A stretch of DNA of 33,579 bases from Shimia sp. (GCA_024224295.1 JAAENN010000062.1:1-33579), one strand, 5' to 3'; counted from the stretch's first letter, positions 8,033-18,529 are shown. Numbers and translations are program-made. Notes: a model not told the origin generated them from the sequence alone.

Positions 8033-9427
8033 TTAGATGTGGATCACCCGGTCATAGGCGTCCAGCACACTTTCGTGCATCATCTCGCTTAACGTCGGAT
8101 GCGGGAACACTGTATCCATCAACTCGGCCTCAGTGGTTTCAAGCTGGCGTCCCACAACATAGCCTTGAATCAACTCGGTGACCTCCGCGCCAACCATATG
8201 CGCTCCCAATAGTTCGCCGGTCTTCGCATCGAACACAGTTTTCACCATGCCTTCCGGTTCCCCCAAAGCAATCGCTTTTCCGTTGCCGATAAACGGGAAG
8301 CGCCCAACTTTCACATCATAGCCCAACTCTTTGGCCTTCGCCTCGGTGTGGCCCACGCTCGCCACCTGCGGATGGCAATAGGTACAGCCCGCAATGCTTT
8401 CCGGTTTCACCGGATGCGGCTTTCCACCCGCGATCAGCTCCGCAACCATGACACCCTCATGGCTTGCCTTGTGCGCTAACCATGGCGCGCCCGCGATATC
8501 GCCGATCGCAAACAGCCCGTCCACGCCGGTCTGGCAATACTCGTCCGTTACCACATGGGTGCGGTCAATCTTCACCCCCAGCTTTTCGAGCCCGAGGTTC
8601 TCCACATTGCCCACAATGCCCACCGCCGAAATCACCGTGTCAAAGTCCTGTGTCGTGACCTTGCCACCCGCCTCAATATGCGCCGTAACTTTGTCTTTGC
8701 CGCGAACCAGTTTCTTGACCGTGGATTTCTCCATGATCGTCATACCCTGTTTGACAAATTGCTTTTTAGCAAAAGCACTTATCTCCGCATCCTCAACCGG
8801 CAACACGCGATCCATCACCTCCACAACGGTCGTTTCCGCACCCAGAGTGTTGTAGAAACTGGCAAACTCGATCCCAATCGCGCCAGAGCCAATCACCAGT
8901 AATTTCTTAGGCATATGTGGCGGCACCAACGCGTCTTTATAGGTCCAGACCCGTTTGCCATCGCCCTCCAGACCCGGCAATTCCCGCGCCCGTGCGCCAG
9001 TCGCCAAAACGATATTCTTCGCCGTGAGCTCCTCAACGCCTTTTTCACCTTTCACCGAAACTTTGCCTTTGGCAGGCAAAGTCGCCTCGCCCATGAAGAC
9101 CTCAACCTTGTTTTTCTTCATCAGGAACGCCACACCAGAGCTTAGCTGCTTTGCTACCCCGCGCGAGCGCTTCACCACCGCGTCAATGTCATAACCAATG
9201 CCCTCAGCCTTCAAACCAAAATCCTTAGCACGCTCCATGAGGTGAAACACTTCTGCTGAGCGCAACATCGCCTTAGTTGGAATGCAGCCCCAATTCAGGC
9301 AAATTCCGCCCATATGCTCCCGCTCCACAATCGCGACCTTCAGGCCCAGTTGCGCACCGCGAATGGCGGCCACATAGCCCCCCGGCCCTGCGCCAATCAC
9401 AATCATGTCGAAGTTCTTGCTAGCCAT
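8033..9427 (-). CDS. lpdA: Dihydrolipoyl dehydrogenase (E3)
   Basis: A 464-residue FAD-dependent pyridine nucleotide-disulfide oxidoreductase that reoxidises dihydrolipoamide in 2-oxoacid dehydrogenase complexes and the glycine cleavage system, with NAD+ as acceptor. Seen: N-terminal FAD-binding GAGPGGY (12-18), redox disulfide C43-LNWG-C48, NAD-binding GSGAIGIEFAS, second FAD motif GLFAIGDIAG, and the catalytic His443/Glu448 pair (HPTLSE) near the end. The residue after the first Cys pair is Trp (NWGC) rather than the common Val. The frame is open 22 codons further upstream, but the ATG at 9427 matches the family start and follows GGAGG/GGGGAAA sequence. No E1 or E2 genes are in the window, so which complex it serves is undecided. 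Confidence 0.96.
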   Translation of the reverse strand: MASKNFDMIVIGAGPGGYVAAIRGAQLGLKVAIVEREHMGGICLNWGCIPTKAMLRSAEVFHLMERAKDFGLKAEGIGYDIDAVVKRSRGVAKQLSSGVAFLMKKNKVEVFMGEATLPAKGKVSVKGEKGVEELTAKNIVLATGARARELPGLEGDGKRVWTYKDALVPPHMPKKLLVIGSGAIGIEFASFYNTLGAETTVVEVMDRVLPVEDAEISAFAKKQFVKQGMTIMEKSTVKKLVRGKDKVTAHIEAGGKVTTQDFDTVISAVGIVGNVENLGLEKLGVKIDRTHVVTDEYCQTGVDGLFAIGDIAGAPWLAHKASHEGVMVAELIAGGKPHPVKPESIAGCTYCHPQVASVGHTEAKAKELGYDVKVGRFPFIGNGKAIALGEPEGMVKTVFDAKTGELLGAHMVGAEVTELIQGYVVGRQLETTEAELMDTVFPHPTLSEMMHESVLDAYDRVIHI

Positions 9428-9586
9428 GGTGTTTCCCCGCCTCCCGCTATGTCTTTGCGCGAGCCTACTGGAACTCTGGGGCAGCTTCAACAAAGCGGAC
9501 CGCCCGTTTTACGCGCAATTTTTTTCTGGCGATCGCGCAGCGACAGACGCACACTGCACCCGCATCACCGAGTCGGGAGCACTGCT

Positions 9587-10039
9587 ATGAAAACGCTGAA
9601 AGATCTTCTGGTCGCCATGATCAATGCCACGCTCATTCTGGTGGCGATCTGCCTGTTTTTCCTCTGGCGCTTGTCTGACAGCGCCGAACAGGTGGTCGCC
9701 AGCTTTGCCCAAAACCTGCAAATCGTCGCACCGTTGGAAGGCAAGGTCGACAGGCTACGAAACGAAGTGGCCAATCTGCGTGGCGATCTCGCCGCTACAT
9801 CACTGGACAGCAGCACGCTCACTGTACAAACAACCGCGCGACTGCAAAGCCGCGCCAATGCGTTACAAATGGAACTAGAAGGCATCAACAACAGTCTGGA
9901 GCGCCTCGCAGACACTCCCGAGACCATGATGCAAACGGCTTTGGATGATGTGGCCACCCGAGTAAGTGGCCGTATTGGCGCAATTGCCAGCTGCTACGCG
10001 CCCGACCCGATGCCGGGCGCAAGAACTGCTTCTCAATAG
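9587..10039 (+). CDS. Single-pass membrane protein with periplasmic coiled coil, unknown
   Basis: A 150-residue protein with one membrane helix (about residues 9-27, LLVAMINATLILVAICLFFLW). It is followed by a largely helical, heptad-like region (~30-120, repeated L/A spacing, e.g. KVDRLRNEVANLRGDLAA), consistent with a coiled coil outside the membrane. The frame is open further upstream, but the ATG at 9587 is preceded by GGGAG and puts the membrane helix at the N-terminus. A single Cys lies near the C-terminus (ASCYAPDP). It is divergent from lpdA and nearly touches the convergent DUF924 gene (6 bases). I do not recognise a family. Confidence 0.65.
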   Translation: MKTLKDLLVAMINATLILVAICLFFLWRLSDSAEQVVASFAQNLQIVAPLEGKVDRLRNEVANLRGDLAATSLDSSTLTVQTTARLQSRANALQMELEGINNSLERLADTPETMMQTALDDVATRVSGRIGAIASCYAPDPMPGARTASQ

Positions 10040-10045
10040 GCCCGT

Positions 10046-10624
10046 TTACTCAGCCGCCTGTAGAGTCCGCACCGTGTTGCCGTACCCGCCATCCGCCACA
10101 TAGGCCATCTCTACCTCAGTGGACAGACGGGCCAAAGCGTCATTGCGATACGGGAAGCGACCGAATTTGCGGATCACTTCGCGGTGCGCTTTGGCGTGCA
10201 ACAGATTGGATTCACCCGTTTCCGGCATCCGCTCTAAGAACATGCGAATGCAGCGCTCCTGATCGCAAAGGTTCTCCGAATGCATCAGGGGCAGGTAGAA
10301 AAACTGCCGCGATGGCTCATCAATCTTCAAATCCCATTTCTTATCGATCGCAACCTTCGCCGCACAGAGCGCTTTGCGATCAGATGCGAAAGCCTGCCCT
10401 GACCCGCGAAACATATTGCGAGAAAACTGATCCGTTAGGATCAGATACGCCAAAGTGCCACTCGGAAAGGCCAGCCACTGTCCCAAGCCACCAGCTTTGG
10501 CTTGTAGCCATGTTGCCTCAAACCGGTGCCGGATCTTCTCGTCCAACTCTTCGGAAACCGTATACCATCCGCTAGGCCCAACTTCATCGAGCCAAAACGA
10601 AAGTACTTCTTCGGGACTCACCAT
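10046..10624 (-). CDS. DUF924 family protein
   Basis: A 192-residue, all-alpha protein of the DUF924 family. Its hallmarks are the opening PEEVLSFWLDEVGP, the LILTDQFSRNMFRGSGQAFASD block, and FFYLPLMHSENLCDQERC. Members are thought to fold like tetratricopeptide repeats, and no biochemical role is settled. The start is secure: AAAGGAGAAGGG lies 3-10 bases before the ATG. It follows the MFS gene at 10769 on the same strand after 144 bases that contain a weak terminator and a CTTAGTACTAAG palindrome, so it probably has its own promoter. Confidence 0.9.
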   Translation of the reverse strand: MVSPEEVLSFWLDEVGPSGWYTVSEELDEKIRHRFEATWLQAKAGGLGQWLAFPSGTLAYLILTDQFSRNMFRGSGQAFASDRKALCAAKVAIDKKWDLKIDEPSRQFFYLPLMHSENLCDQERCIRMFLERMPETGESNLLHAKAHREVIRKFGRFPYRNDALARLSTEVEMAYVADGGYGNTVRTLQAAE

Positions 10625-10748
10625 GTCCCTTCTCCTTTTGCCTGTTCCGTCCCGAAAGACGCTTAGTACTAAGGACGTTACACATAGAAAATTAGGAAAG
10701 AATAGTCACAAAATGCAACATCCCGACACAGCCCGCGACCTTATGCGC

Positions 10749-10770
10749 TAACAAAAGCGAAGCTCCGCTT
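10749..10770 (-). terminator. Weak terminator after the second MFS gene
   Basis: On the minus strand AAGCGG pairs with TCGCTT across an AGCT loop (10755-10770) and is followed by TTTGTTA. The stem is short and overlaps the stop codon of the MFS gene. Confidence 0.35.
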
Positions 10771-12034
10771 ACCCAGCGGCAGCTTCTTGCTCTTCCTCCA
10801 TCGCCGTCTCGATTGCCACCTCCTGTGCAACTTCTACCGCAACCACCGATGCGGTGGGCATAACGGCGGTATAGCTGCCGGTTTCGTCTGCAGGTGCGGC
10901 CGGACGGCGGGTGGTGCGATAGCCCGCATAAACCCCAAGCGCGGCCAGCAGGATAATCAGATAAATAAAGTACCCGCGAGGGCCGACAACATCCATCATC
11001 CAACCTGTGATCAGGGGGCCGGCAATCGCCCCCACACCGTTCACAAACACTAACCCACCGGAAGCCGCCGCCATGTCCTCATATTCTAGGAAGTCATTGG
11101 CATGGGCGATCAGCATGGAATAAAGCGGGTTGGAGAACCCTCCAATGAACAGCGCCGCCACCAAAAGCATCGAATAGTTGTCGCCGGCCACAAATCCCAG
11201 CGTAGCCCCTGCTGCGCCAATCGCGGCGACAAACATGATCAACACACGCCGATCCATCCGGTCGCTCATCCAGCCGAGCGGATACTGAAACACCGTCGCC
11301 CCCACATAAAACGCTGCGATAAACAGCGACAGTTCGCTCAGACTTAGCCCAGCCCGCGTTGCAAACACCGCGGACATACCAAACTGCGCGGAAAACACTC
11401 CACCCAGCATGAACATGCCCACAACCCCCAATGGCGAGTTCTCAAACAATTCTTTGAGGCTCATCGGCTTGGTGGTCTCAAACGCCGGCGTCGGAGAAAC
11501 CGACAACAAAATCGGTGCAAAAGAAATCGAAACCAGCACCGAAGGGATCACAAACAACAGGAACCCTGTGACATCTGGAATGGTCATCATGCCCTGCGCG
11601 GTCACAATGCCAATCATCTGCACCATCATGTAAATCGAAAGCGCCTTACCTCGTGTATCGTTGGTGGCTGCGTTGTTGAGCCAGCTTTCGGCCGTCACAT
11701 ATACACCGGAGAAGCACAGCCCCATCAATGCCCGTCCAGCAATCCAGGCCACAGGATGCTCCAGCGTTGGATAAAGGATCAGCACCGCCGAAATCATCGA
11801 CGCCATGGCGGCAAAGACCCGCACATGCCCTACTCGGCGGATCAGTTCTGGTGTGACGCGGCTCCCCCCAAGAAAGCCGACAAAATAAGCCGACATCACC
11901 ATCGACATTTCAAAGGTCGAGAAACCTGCGGCCTCGCCCCGAATACCCAGCAACGTTCCGTGCATACCGTTGCCCACCATCAGCAACAGCATTCCCAGCA
12001 ACAGCGGCCATGCGCCTTTTACAAACTGACCCAT
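10769..12034 (-). CDS. MFS transporter, YcaD-like
   Basis: A 421-residue protein of about 12 membrane helices. The N-terminus (LLLMVGNGMHGTLLGIRGEAAGFS), the GLCFSGVYVTAESWLN block in the first half, and QYPLGWMSDRMDRRVLIMF (motif A in the second half) fit the YcaD-like group of the major facilitator superfamily. The last ~45 residues are a soluble tail rich in Ala, Val and Glu (ending EEEQEAAAG), an unusual addition of unknown purpose. GAGGG stands 7 bases before the ATG. The substrate is unknown. No gene in the immediate neighbourhood suggests one. Confidence 0.9.
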   Translation of the reverse strand: MGQFVKGAWPLLLGMLLLMVGNGMHGTLLGIRGEAAGFSTFEMSMVMSAYFVGFLGGSRVTPELIRRVGHVRVFAAMASMISAVLILYPTLEHPVAWIAGRALMGLCFSGVYVTAESWLNNAATNDTRGKALSIYMMVQMIGIVTAQGMMTIPDVTGFLLFVIPSVLVSISFAPILLSVSPTPAFETTKPMSLKELFENSPLGVVGMFMLGGVFSAQFGMSAVFATRAGLSLSELSLFIAAFYVGATVFQYPLGWMSDRMDRRVLIMFVAAIGAAGATLGFVAGDNYSMLLVAALFIGGFSNPLYSMLIAHANDFLEYEDMAAASGGLVFVNGVGAIAGPLITGWMMDVVGPRGYFIYLIILLAALGVYAGYRTTRRPAAPADETGSYTAVMPTASVVAVEVAQEVAIETAMEEEQEAAAG

Positions 12035-12164
12035 AGAGCGACCCTCAACACAACTCTTTCACAGATGCGCCCGTATGCGAAACGCTCTAGCGACCATCGC
12101 CTCCAATCGCGACAACGCCATGTCGTTTTGCGGCATCCCCAGTATTTTCGAACAAAAACCGTAC

Positions 12165-12626
12165 TTAGGTCAGTGTTCTACGGTAAACGCCAAAATTGGT
12201 ATCTGTTCCAATTTGTTCGTAGAGCGCCCGAGCTGCGGCATTGCGACTGTGGGTGTGCCAATACAGGTCTGTAACGCCATGCGCACTACAAGCCCGCTCA
12301 ACTGAAGAAAACAAACCACGCGCCACGCCTTGGCCACGGCACTCAGGAAGTGTGAAGACATCTTGTACATAACAGGTATCCGCCACCTGAATGAAATTTC
12401 GGTGAAATACATAATGCAAAAGTCCGACCAGCTTACCCAACTGCGTTTCTCCAACAACACCAAACATAACTTCTTCAGGTGACAGCAATCTCTGCCATGT
12501 GGTTTGCACAACCTCTTCAGGCAATGCCGTTTCACCAACGCGGCCATAGAATGCGTTGTATTGCACCCAAAGTGCGCGCCATTCCCATTGGTCTTTTTCT
12601 TGCAGAGCGCGAATAGTGAAGGTCAT
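12165..12626 (-). CDS. GNAT-family N-acetyltransferase
   Basis: A 153-residue single-domain acyltransferase. Motif A, which binds the acetyl-CoA pyrophosphate, is VQDVFTLPECRGQGVARGLF (R-G-Q-G-x-A at about 97-102). Motif B (YWHTHSRNAAARALYEQIG) follows near the C-terminus. These match the GNAT fold of similar length. The acceptor cannot be predicted. It starts 38 bases after queA ends on the same strand, so the two are likely co-transcribed. No clear Shine-Dalgarno sequence precedes the ATG, which would fit translation dependent on the upstream gene. Confidence 0.88.
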   Translation of the reverse strand: MTFTIRALQEKDQWEWRALWVQYNAFYGRVGETALPEEVVQTTWQRLLSPEEVMFGVVGETQLGKLVGLLHYVFHRNFIQVADTCYVQDVFTLPECRGQGVARGLFSSVERACSAHGVTDLYWHTHSRNAAARALYEQIGTDTNFGVYRRTLT

Positions 12627-12664
12627 TCATCACAAATACGAGCATACCCAGACAGACGCAAAGG

Positions 12665-13720
12665 TTACTTCCGCGGCAGCAGCAGAGACCCGTCACCGTA
12701 AGAGAAGAACCGATACCCTTCCTGCACAGCATGGTCATACACTTTGCGAATTTCTTCTTGCCCCAACAAGGCACTGACCAGCATCATCAAGGTCGATTTC
12801 GGCAAATGAAAATTTGTCATCAACGCATCCGCCACGTTAAACACAAATCCCGGATAGATGAAAATATCCGTATTGCCTTCCCAGGGCTGAATCGCGCCAC
12901 CGTTACGCGCCGCACTTTCAATCAACCGCAGCGCTGTGGTGCCCACCGGAATTACGCGCCCACCTGCCGCCTTGGTGGCCGCAATCTCTGCGGCGGCGGT
13001 TTCGGTCACCCGCCCCCATTCCGCGTGCATCTTGTGCTCTTTCACGTTTTCAACTTTGACTGGCAAAAAAGTCCCAGCCCCGACATGCAGTGTCACATGG
13101 GTGAACGCGACCCCCTTGGCCTTCAAGGTCGCCAGCAAAGCCTCGTCAAAATGCAAAGACGCCGTCGGCGCAGCAACCGCTCCGGAGTGCTCGGCCCAAA
13201 CGGTCTGATAGTCGGTTTTGTCTTTTTCATCTGCCGCGCGTTTTGCGGCAATGTAGGGCGGCAACGGCATATTACCCGCCGCCTCAAGCGCCGCGTCAAA
13301 ATCGTCCCCTTCCAGATCAAACTGTACCAGCCCCTGCCCACCTTGCTTGGACAACAATCTGCCCTTGAGACCAGCGGCAAAGACAATTTCTTCACCCTCG
13401 CGAATTTTCCGCAAAGGTTTGATTAACGCCGCCCAGGCCCCACTAGCGCGCGGTTCCAGCAGCGTCACTTCCATGCGGGATTGGGTTTCCCCTTCTGGTC
13501 CCTTTCGCACCCGATAGCCGGACAGCCTTGCTGGGATAACCTTTGTGTCATTGAGCACCAACCGATCGCCCAGCTGCAACAGATCCACCAAATCTGTGAC
13601 CACACCATCGGTGATCTCGTCTCCCCTGGCCACCAGCAACCGCGCGGAACTGCGCGGATCCGCAGGCCGGGTCGCAATCAGGGATTCAGGAAGGTCAAAA
13701 TCAAAATCAGAAAGCTGCAT
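12665..13720 (-). CDS. queA: S-adenosylmethionine:tRNA ribosyltransferase-isomerase QueA
   Basis: A 351-residue enzyme that transfers and isomerises the ribosyl part of S-adenosylmethionine onto 7-aminomethyl-7-deazaguanine in tRNA, giving epoxyqueuosine. The family blocks are all present: [20 protein letters not shown] at the start, [17 protein letters not shown], the [14 protein letters not shown] segment, [25 protein letters not shown], and [20 protein letters not shown] near the end. The length is normal. It lies 14 bases after the DUF3971 gene and 38 bases before the GNAT gene, all on the minus strand. Other queuosine genes (tgt, queG) are not in the window. Confidence 0.97.
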   Translation of the reverse strand: MQLSDFDFDLPESLIATRPADPRSSARLLVARGDEITDGVVTDLVDLLQLGDRLVLNDTKVIPARLSGYRVRKGPEGETQSRMEVTLLEPRASGAWAALIKPLRKIREGEEIVFAAGLKGRLLSKQGGQGLVQFDLEGDDFDAALEAAGNMPLPPYIAAKRAADEKDKTDYQTVWAEHSGAVAAPTASLHFDEALLATLKAKGVAFTHVTLHVGAGTFLPVKVENVKEHKMHAEWGRVTETAAAEIAATKAAGGRVIPVGTTALRLIESAARNGGAIQPWEGNTDIFIYPGFVFNVADALMTNFHLPKSTLMMLVSALLGQEEIRKVYDHAVQEGYRFFSYGDGSLLLPRK

Positions 13721-13734
13721 CGATGCTCGCGCCG

Positions 13735-16700
13735 TTAATTACTCAGGTCCGGAGGCGGACGGCGGAAAATCTCCCTAAAGAAGCCCGGCGTCAAGGCCGA
13801 GAGTGGGTTCACCGAAATCTCCGGTTGTTGAGACGGGCCGCGCAGTTTGTAGTTAAAGCCAATCAACCCTTCGCCACGCCGCGCAAAAGGGCGCCCTACC
13901 ACATTCACCGCATAGAGAGGCGAAATCGTGCCTTGCATGTCAAACCATTGCTGCGCAAACCCGTAGGTGCCATTGGCCGACAATCCCATAGATGGCCCAG
14001 CCGCGCTACTTTCACCAATCACAAGACGCTCCGGCGACAACCTGAAACGCGCAAACACATCCGTGAACAATATCCCGGGACCAGCTAGTTGCTCCACCAA
14101 ACCAACTACGCTGATCGCATTCAACAACTCCGCTACGAGCGGCATGCTTTGCACCTTCACATTGCGCATTTCCATAACACCGTCATACTCACCCGCGGCG
14201 GCTCTTGGCACCATCGACAACGTCATCCGTCCTTGGCTGGCGGCCTTCACCAACCCCATACGCTGCGCAATCTTACCACCATCTTCCGAGGTCACGCGCA
14301 ACTGTGTGCCATTGGGATGTGGTGCTAAAGTGCCAAATACCAAGGGCCCACCGTTAAAGCGGCCACTAAAGCTCCCGTTTAACCCGCCATCAAAACTGAT
14401 CTCCGCTTTAACCGGAGTAAGACGTAAGTTATCCGTGACGATCACTTCACCCGCTTTCGCGGTTATCGGCCCGATGCCTGCTTGGTGGCCACCGCCACCG
14501 GTCTCACTGCTCGCCGGCATACTGCGCATATCCAAGCGGCCGTCATTCACAACAACCGCAGGCAATGCGTTGCCACGGCCCACCAACTGACCCGAGCCTC
14601 GCAGCCAATTTCCAATGGAAAAACTGTCCATCTTTGCGACACCAAGCCCACCGCCTTCCGCAATCGAAATACTGCCACTTGCCTGCAAATTTGCAGCGTC
14701 AAGCAATACGCGATCAATGCGCGGTCGCTCTCCTAAGGTCATGTCAATTTCCAGCCGGCCTTCGCTTTTGGCCGCCTTGCTCCAACCTAACGGTGGCGAC
14801 GACAGGCGCAGCCCCACAAGATCGGAATGCAATCGCAACTCAGGCGTCGCACCGCGCACGAAATCCATGTTGTAGGTCGCTCGACCTGTCTGAGACACAG
14901 TGCCCTTAGGCAACCCTACTTGGAAGGCGTCCAATGCCGCCTCGCTCAACTCAGCAGTCCCACTTAACCAGCTGCGGCCGGCATTTTCCTTACCGCCCAG
15001 CATATGCCACTTGGCAGTGACCGGAATGCCCGCCAAAGATCCATCCCCCCAGACCTCAACGCGCTCCGGTGTGGCCGTCACCAGCAACTCGGCCCGCATC
15101 TCTTTGCCGGGCAAAAAGTGCACGCTCCTCACGTCGCTAAGAGTCCCGCGAACATCATAAGCCACCTCTTCAATTGGCAGCTTGTCCTTTAAAACAAGGT
15201 TTATTTGGCCCTCCAGATCGGCCCACCCCGAAGCAAAATCTACCGGCAGATTGGCCTTGGTGAACAGCTCTAAAGGTTTGCGATCCAAGAGCGACAGCAC
15301 CGCTTCAACCGGCCCACGCGCTTGCGCCTGCACCACCGCCGGGGACTGCTTTATGCGGGTGTTCGAGATCACCATATTGGTGCCCGTCACGTCGATGCGC
15401 CCACCTTGGTCTGCCTCCACATACCCCGCTTCTGCAGTGATATGCAGTTGGTGATCCTTCAGCACGCCAAAACCAATACCTTCTCGCACAGGCGGCATGG
15501 TTTTCACGGCCTTAACGTCCGCATCACGGAACTGAAAGTCCACATAAACTTCCGGCAGCTCTGCGCCTTTGGATCGCACCGCCAGATCAATGTCATGCAG
15601 CGTGGCCCTATAAATGTTCTGATCAATCCACTTGCGCAGCTTGTGCTTGAAACTCTTTGGCCAAACCGCCAGCACGCTTTCCGGCTCCACTTCATCCATA
15701 TGGCCATTGAGCACATAGGCCCAATTCTCGTCTTCAGTGGCCAAATGCCCGTCCAGCACAAGCTGGTTGCCGTTCTGGCGCACGATCAACTGCCCCAAGT
15801 CAAGCTGGAACGGATCTAACTTCAACCGGAAATCCGCATAAGACCGCTCAAGTGCCACCGGATCATCGTCGAGATTACGTGGATTCGCCCGGAACTCGTT
15901 TAACGTCAGCTGAACCAAAAACTCTTCCGGCAATCCCTGCGAAAGCGATCCGATGAAAGCCTCCCCATGGGCATTCACCCGCACCATGTCGCTGCTGAGC
16001 GAAAGCTCATCAAAGCGGATCGCGCCTCGGTTTGGATCATAAGTCAAATAGCTGCGCATGCCTTCAAACGGCACTGGTCGCACCGCACCATCCGGCTGCA
16101 ACACCCCATCGGAAATCTGCAACGTCGCATTCACATTGCCCAGGTTGCCTTCGCTATCGATACTCGCCCGCAAAGCTCCCGAAATTGGCGCCCGCAAAAT
16201 TTTCAACCAACTCAAAGCCGCAGATTGGGACGCGATATCCTCGCTCGGCAGGTCCTCAAAATTGACGCCAAACTCAGTGGTGCGTGTACCAAAACGCGTG
16301 GTCACTGAAGCCTCAATCGTGCTCGCATAACTGCGCCCACCGAGTAGTGTTAGCTGTGAGGCCAGCTCCACCAGTTCCTCGGAACGCCGTAAAGTGATAC
16401 GCCCGCCATCTACCGTCCAGGCCTGCCGCGCCCGGCGATCCTCAAACCTGATCGTCACATCCTCGATCAAAAACAAATCGAGATAGGCCAGCAATGGCGT
16501 CTGCAGGTAGCCCTCAATCTGATCGCCAAAGGTTGTGATATCCGTGTCCGTCTGAAACGCGCCACCGCCCTGACCAATCGAAACCTGTACCGTCCCGTCC
16601 TGCTGGCGCAGCACCAACAGCGACACCCCGGACACCTTAACATCGCGTAGCGCAACCTCACGATCCAAGAGCGGCGCAAATGCCAGCCGCGCCCGTGCTG

Positions 16701-17190
16701 ATTCCAGCCTCACAGGGCTGCCGCCATCCACCGGCGAAACCACGACACCTTGCAATTCAATGCTGGGGTCCCAGTCATCCTCCACAACAAGCGCCATGCG
16801 TTCAATCGTGACCTCGATGCCGTCCACCTGATGATTGACCGCCGCCTCCACCCGATCATGTACCCACTCTGGGACCTCAAACGGCTCACCGGAAAGCACA
16901 AAGGCTAAAATAGCTAGAAAAGCTACGGGCACGCTCAAACTAAACAGAGCGATCACGCCAAACCGCCGCGCACGTCGCGGGCGACGCACTGGCTGCTCTT
17001 CTGTGATCTCCGCCTCCGGTTGCACCGTATCTTGCCCGTCCTTGGGTGTTACGGTGGTATCGGATGTCTTGGCTGGACCCTCAGATGCGGAGTTATGATC
17101 GCCGTTCTCTGTCAGGGTTGATGCCTCTGTATGTTCTGCTATTCCGGTGCTCGTGGACAAAACTATAACTGCAAGAGACGCCCGACCCAA
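13735..17190 (-). CDS. AsmA-like/DUF3971 (YhdP-type) large envelope protein
   Basis: About 1,150 residues. After a Thr/Glu-rich N-terminal stretch and a basic patch (RRPRRARR, ~69-76) comes one membrane helix (~78-100, [20 protein letters not shown]). A very long beta-rich periplasmic part with DUF3971 and AsmA-like C-terminal features follows (e.g. [21 protein letters not shown], then [15 protein letters not shown]). This family (YhdP, TamB relatives) is linked to phospholipid movement to the outer membrane. The start is uncertain: the longest reading begins with TTG at 17190, another TTG is at 17160, and there is no ATG before the membrane helix and no convincing ribosome site. It is divergent from bcp (44 bases) and probably heads a unit with queA and the GNAT gene. 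Confidence 0.88.
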   Translation of the reverse strand: MGRASLAVIVLSTSTGIAEHTEASTLTENGDHNSASEGPAKTSDTTVTPKDGQDTVQPEAEITEEQPVRRPRRARRFGVIALFSLSVPVAFLAILAFVLSGEPFEVPEWVHDRVEAAVNHQVDGIEVTIERMALVVEDDWDPSIELQGVVVSPVDGGSPVRLESARARLAFAPLLDREVALRDVKVSGVSLLVLRQQDGTVQVSIGQGGGAFQTDTDITTFGDQIEGYLQTPLLAYLDLFLIEDVTIRFEDRRARQAWTVDGGRITLRRSEELVELASQLTLLGGRSYASTIEASVTTRFGTRTTEFGVNFEDLPSEDIASQSAALSWLKILRAPISGALRASIDSEGNLGNVNATLQISDGVLQPDGAVRPVPFEGMRSYLTYDPNRGAIRFDELSLSSDMVRVNAHGEAFIGSLSQGLPEEFLVQLTLNEFRANPRNLDDDPVALERSYADFRLKLDPFQLDLGQLIVRQNGNQLVLDGHLATEDENWAYVLNGHMDEVEPESVLAVWPKSFKHKLRKWIDQNIYRATLHDIDLAVRSKGAELPEVYVDFQFRDADVKAVKTMPPVREGIGFGVLKDHQLHITAEAGYVEADQGGRIDVTGTNMVISNTRIKQSPAVVQAQARGPVEAVLSLLDRKPLELFTKANLPVDFASGWADLEGQINLVLKDKLPIEEVAYDVRGTLSDVRSVHFLPGKEMRAELLVTATPERVEVWGDGSLAGIPVTAKWHMLGGKENAGRSWLSGTAELSEAALDAFQVGLPKGTVSQTGRATYNMDFVRGATPELRLHSDLVGLRLSSPPLGWSKAAKSEGRLEIDMTLGERPRIDRVLLDAANLQASGSISIAEGGGLGVAKMDSFSIGNWLRGSGQLVGRGNALPAVVVNDGRLDMRSMPASSETGGGGHQAGIGPITAKAGEVIVTDNLRLTPVKAEISFDGGLNGSFSGRFNGGPLVFGTLAPHPNGTQLRVTSEDGGKIAQRMGLVKAASQGRMTLSMVPRAAAGEYDGVMEMRNVKVQSMPLVAELLNAISVVGLVEQLAGPGILFTDVFARFRLSPERLVIGESSAAGPSMGLSANGTYGFAQQWFDMQGTISPLYAVNVVGRPFARRGEGLIGFNYKLRGPSQQPEISVNPLSALTPGFFREIFRRPPPDLSN

Positions 17191-17234
17191 GGCCAGATCA
17201 CGGCATTGGCACTATAGGGCCACATAGGAGCAAA

Positions 17235-17699
17235 ATGATGATTGATACCAACCAACCTGCCCCCGATTTCACCTTGCCGTCTACATCGGGAGACGACATC
17301 ACCCTCTCCGCCTTGCGCCCCGCACCCGTGGCCTTATTTTTCTACCCGCGCGACAACACCGCTGGCTGCACCAAAGAGGCGATCGCCTTTTCCCATCTGC
17401 TTGAAGACTTTGCAGCTACCGGCGTGAAAGTCTTTGGCATCTCCAAGGACAGCATGAAAAGCCACGACAAATTTGTTGAGAAGAAAGAGCTCACTGTGCC
17501 GCTACTTTCTGATGAAAACGGCTCTGTCTGTGAAGACTACGGCGTCTGGGCCGAGAAAAAGATGTATGGGAAGACCTTCATGGGTATCGTGCGCGCGACC
17601 GTCTTGATCGACGCCGAAGGCAAAATCGCCCGCACCTGGCCAAAGGTCAAAGTCGACGGCCACGCCGAAGAGGTTCTGGAGGCAGCAAAAGCTCTCTGA
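17235..17699 (+). CDS. bcp: Thioredoxin-dependent peroxiredoxin, Bcp/PrxQ type
   Basis: A 154-residue peroxiredoxin that reduces hydrogen peroxide and organic peroxides using thioredoxin. The peroxidatic Cys45 lies in YPRDNTAGCTKEA, the family motif, with Ala for the usual Pro before Gly. The resolving Cys five residues later, typical of PrxQ, is absent (Ile50). A Cys is present at position 99 (GSVCEDYG), where E. coli Bcp also has one, so an alternative disulfide or a 1-Cys mechanism is possible. GGAG precedes two adjacent ATG codons (17235 and 17238); either could serve. The next gene overlaps its stop (TGATG). Confidence 0.95.
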   Translation: MMIDTNQPAPDFTLPSTSGDDITLSALRPAPVALFFYPRDNTAGCTKEAIAFSHLLEDFAATGVKVFGISKDSMKSHDKFVEKKELTVPLLSDENGSVCEDYGVWAEKKMYGKTFMGIVRATVLIDAEGKIARTWPKVKVDGHAEEVLEAAKAL

Positions 17700-18529
17700 T
17701 GGTACAGACACTTGCAGAAATGGCGGTGGAGGTCCTCACCACCGCCGACGGCCGAACCAAAACCGCGATTTCCAAGACACACGCCGAGGCGTGGTTTGCC
17801 GCTCGTGAAGCAGGAACCCCTTTGCCCATTGGCGCGGCCAATCCACCTCTGCAGCCGGCCCGCCCGGCGCAGCCAGAACTGTTGAACCCGCGCGACGTGC
17901 CGCGCCGCAAACCCGGCAGCCCTCAAGGTCGCATCGCCATGCTGCACGCAGTGGCCCACATCGAACTCAACGCCGTGGATTTGCATTGGGACATCATCGC
18001 CCGCTTCACCGACGTTGAAATGCCGCTGGGGTTCTATGACGACTGGGTCAAATCCGCCGCCGAAGAATCAAACCATTTCAACCTGATATGCGACAGCCTT
18101 GAAGCCAAAGACAGCTTTTATGGTGCCCTTCCAGCCCACGCTGGCATGTGGCGCGCCGCTGAAGACACCGTGGATGATCTCATGGGCCGCTTGGCGGTAG
18201 TGCCCATGGTGCTCGAGGCGCGCGGACTTGACGTGACCCCCGGTATGATCCGCATCTTTGAAAACGTCAAAGACGAACAAACGCTCGAAGCCCTGCGCAT
18301 CATTTACGCCGAAGAAGTTGGCCACGTCGCCTATGGCGCAAAGTGGTTTAATTTTCTTTGCGGACGTCACGCGCTGGATCCCAAACCCACCTTTCACGGT
18401 CTGGTGCAAAAGTACTTCCACGGCGCACTCAAGCCACCATTTAACGAAGAGAAACGCGCCGACGCTGGACTGCCACCAGATTTCTATTGGCCGCTCGCGG
18501 ACGAAGAGCCGCCCGCTTACGCCCGCTGA
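17699..18529 (+). CDS. DUF455 ferritin-like protein
   Basis: A 276-residue all-helical protein of the DUF455 family, which belongs to the ferritin-like superfamily. Possible di-iron ligands are in the right pattern: HIELNAVDLHWD (Glu), AAEESNHF (Glu and ExxH), PMVLEARGLD (Glu) and YAEEVGHVAYG (Glu and ExxH). The N-terminal ~60 residues are Pro/Ala-rich and less ordered. The ATG shares its A with the TGA of bcp, so translation is probably coupled, and a link with peroxide handling or iron chemistry is a reasonable inference. The family's reaction is not established; a tRNA-hydroxylase-like or oxygenase role has been considered because of the fold. Confidence 0.9.
   Translation: MVQTLAEMAVEVLTTADGRTKTAISKTHAEAWFAAREAGTPLPIGAANPPLQPARPAQPELLNPRDVPRRKPGSPQGRIAMLHAVAHIELNAVDLHWDIIARFTDVEMPLGFYDDWVKSAAEESNHFNLICDSLEAKDSFYGALPAHAGMWRAAEDTVDDLMGRLAVVPMVLEARGLDVTPGMIRIFENVKDEQTLEALRIIYAEEVGHVAYGAKWFNFLCGRHALDPKPTFHGLVQKYFHGALKPPFNEEKRADAGLPPDFYWPLADEEPPAYAR

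Noticed and set aside
10662..10673. Perfect 12-bp palindrome CTTAGTACTAAG upstream of the DUF924 gene
   Set aside because: Could be an operator, but no regulator is nearby and no second copy was seen; a single short palindrome can arise by chance.
13967..14590. 207-codon plus-strand frame inside the AsmA/DUF3971 gene
   Set aside because: Shadow frame; the minus-strand protein is continuous and convincing.
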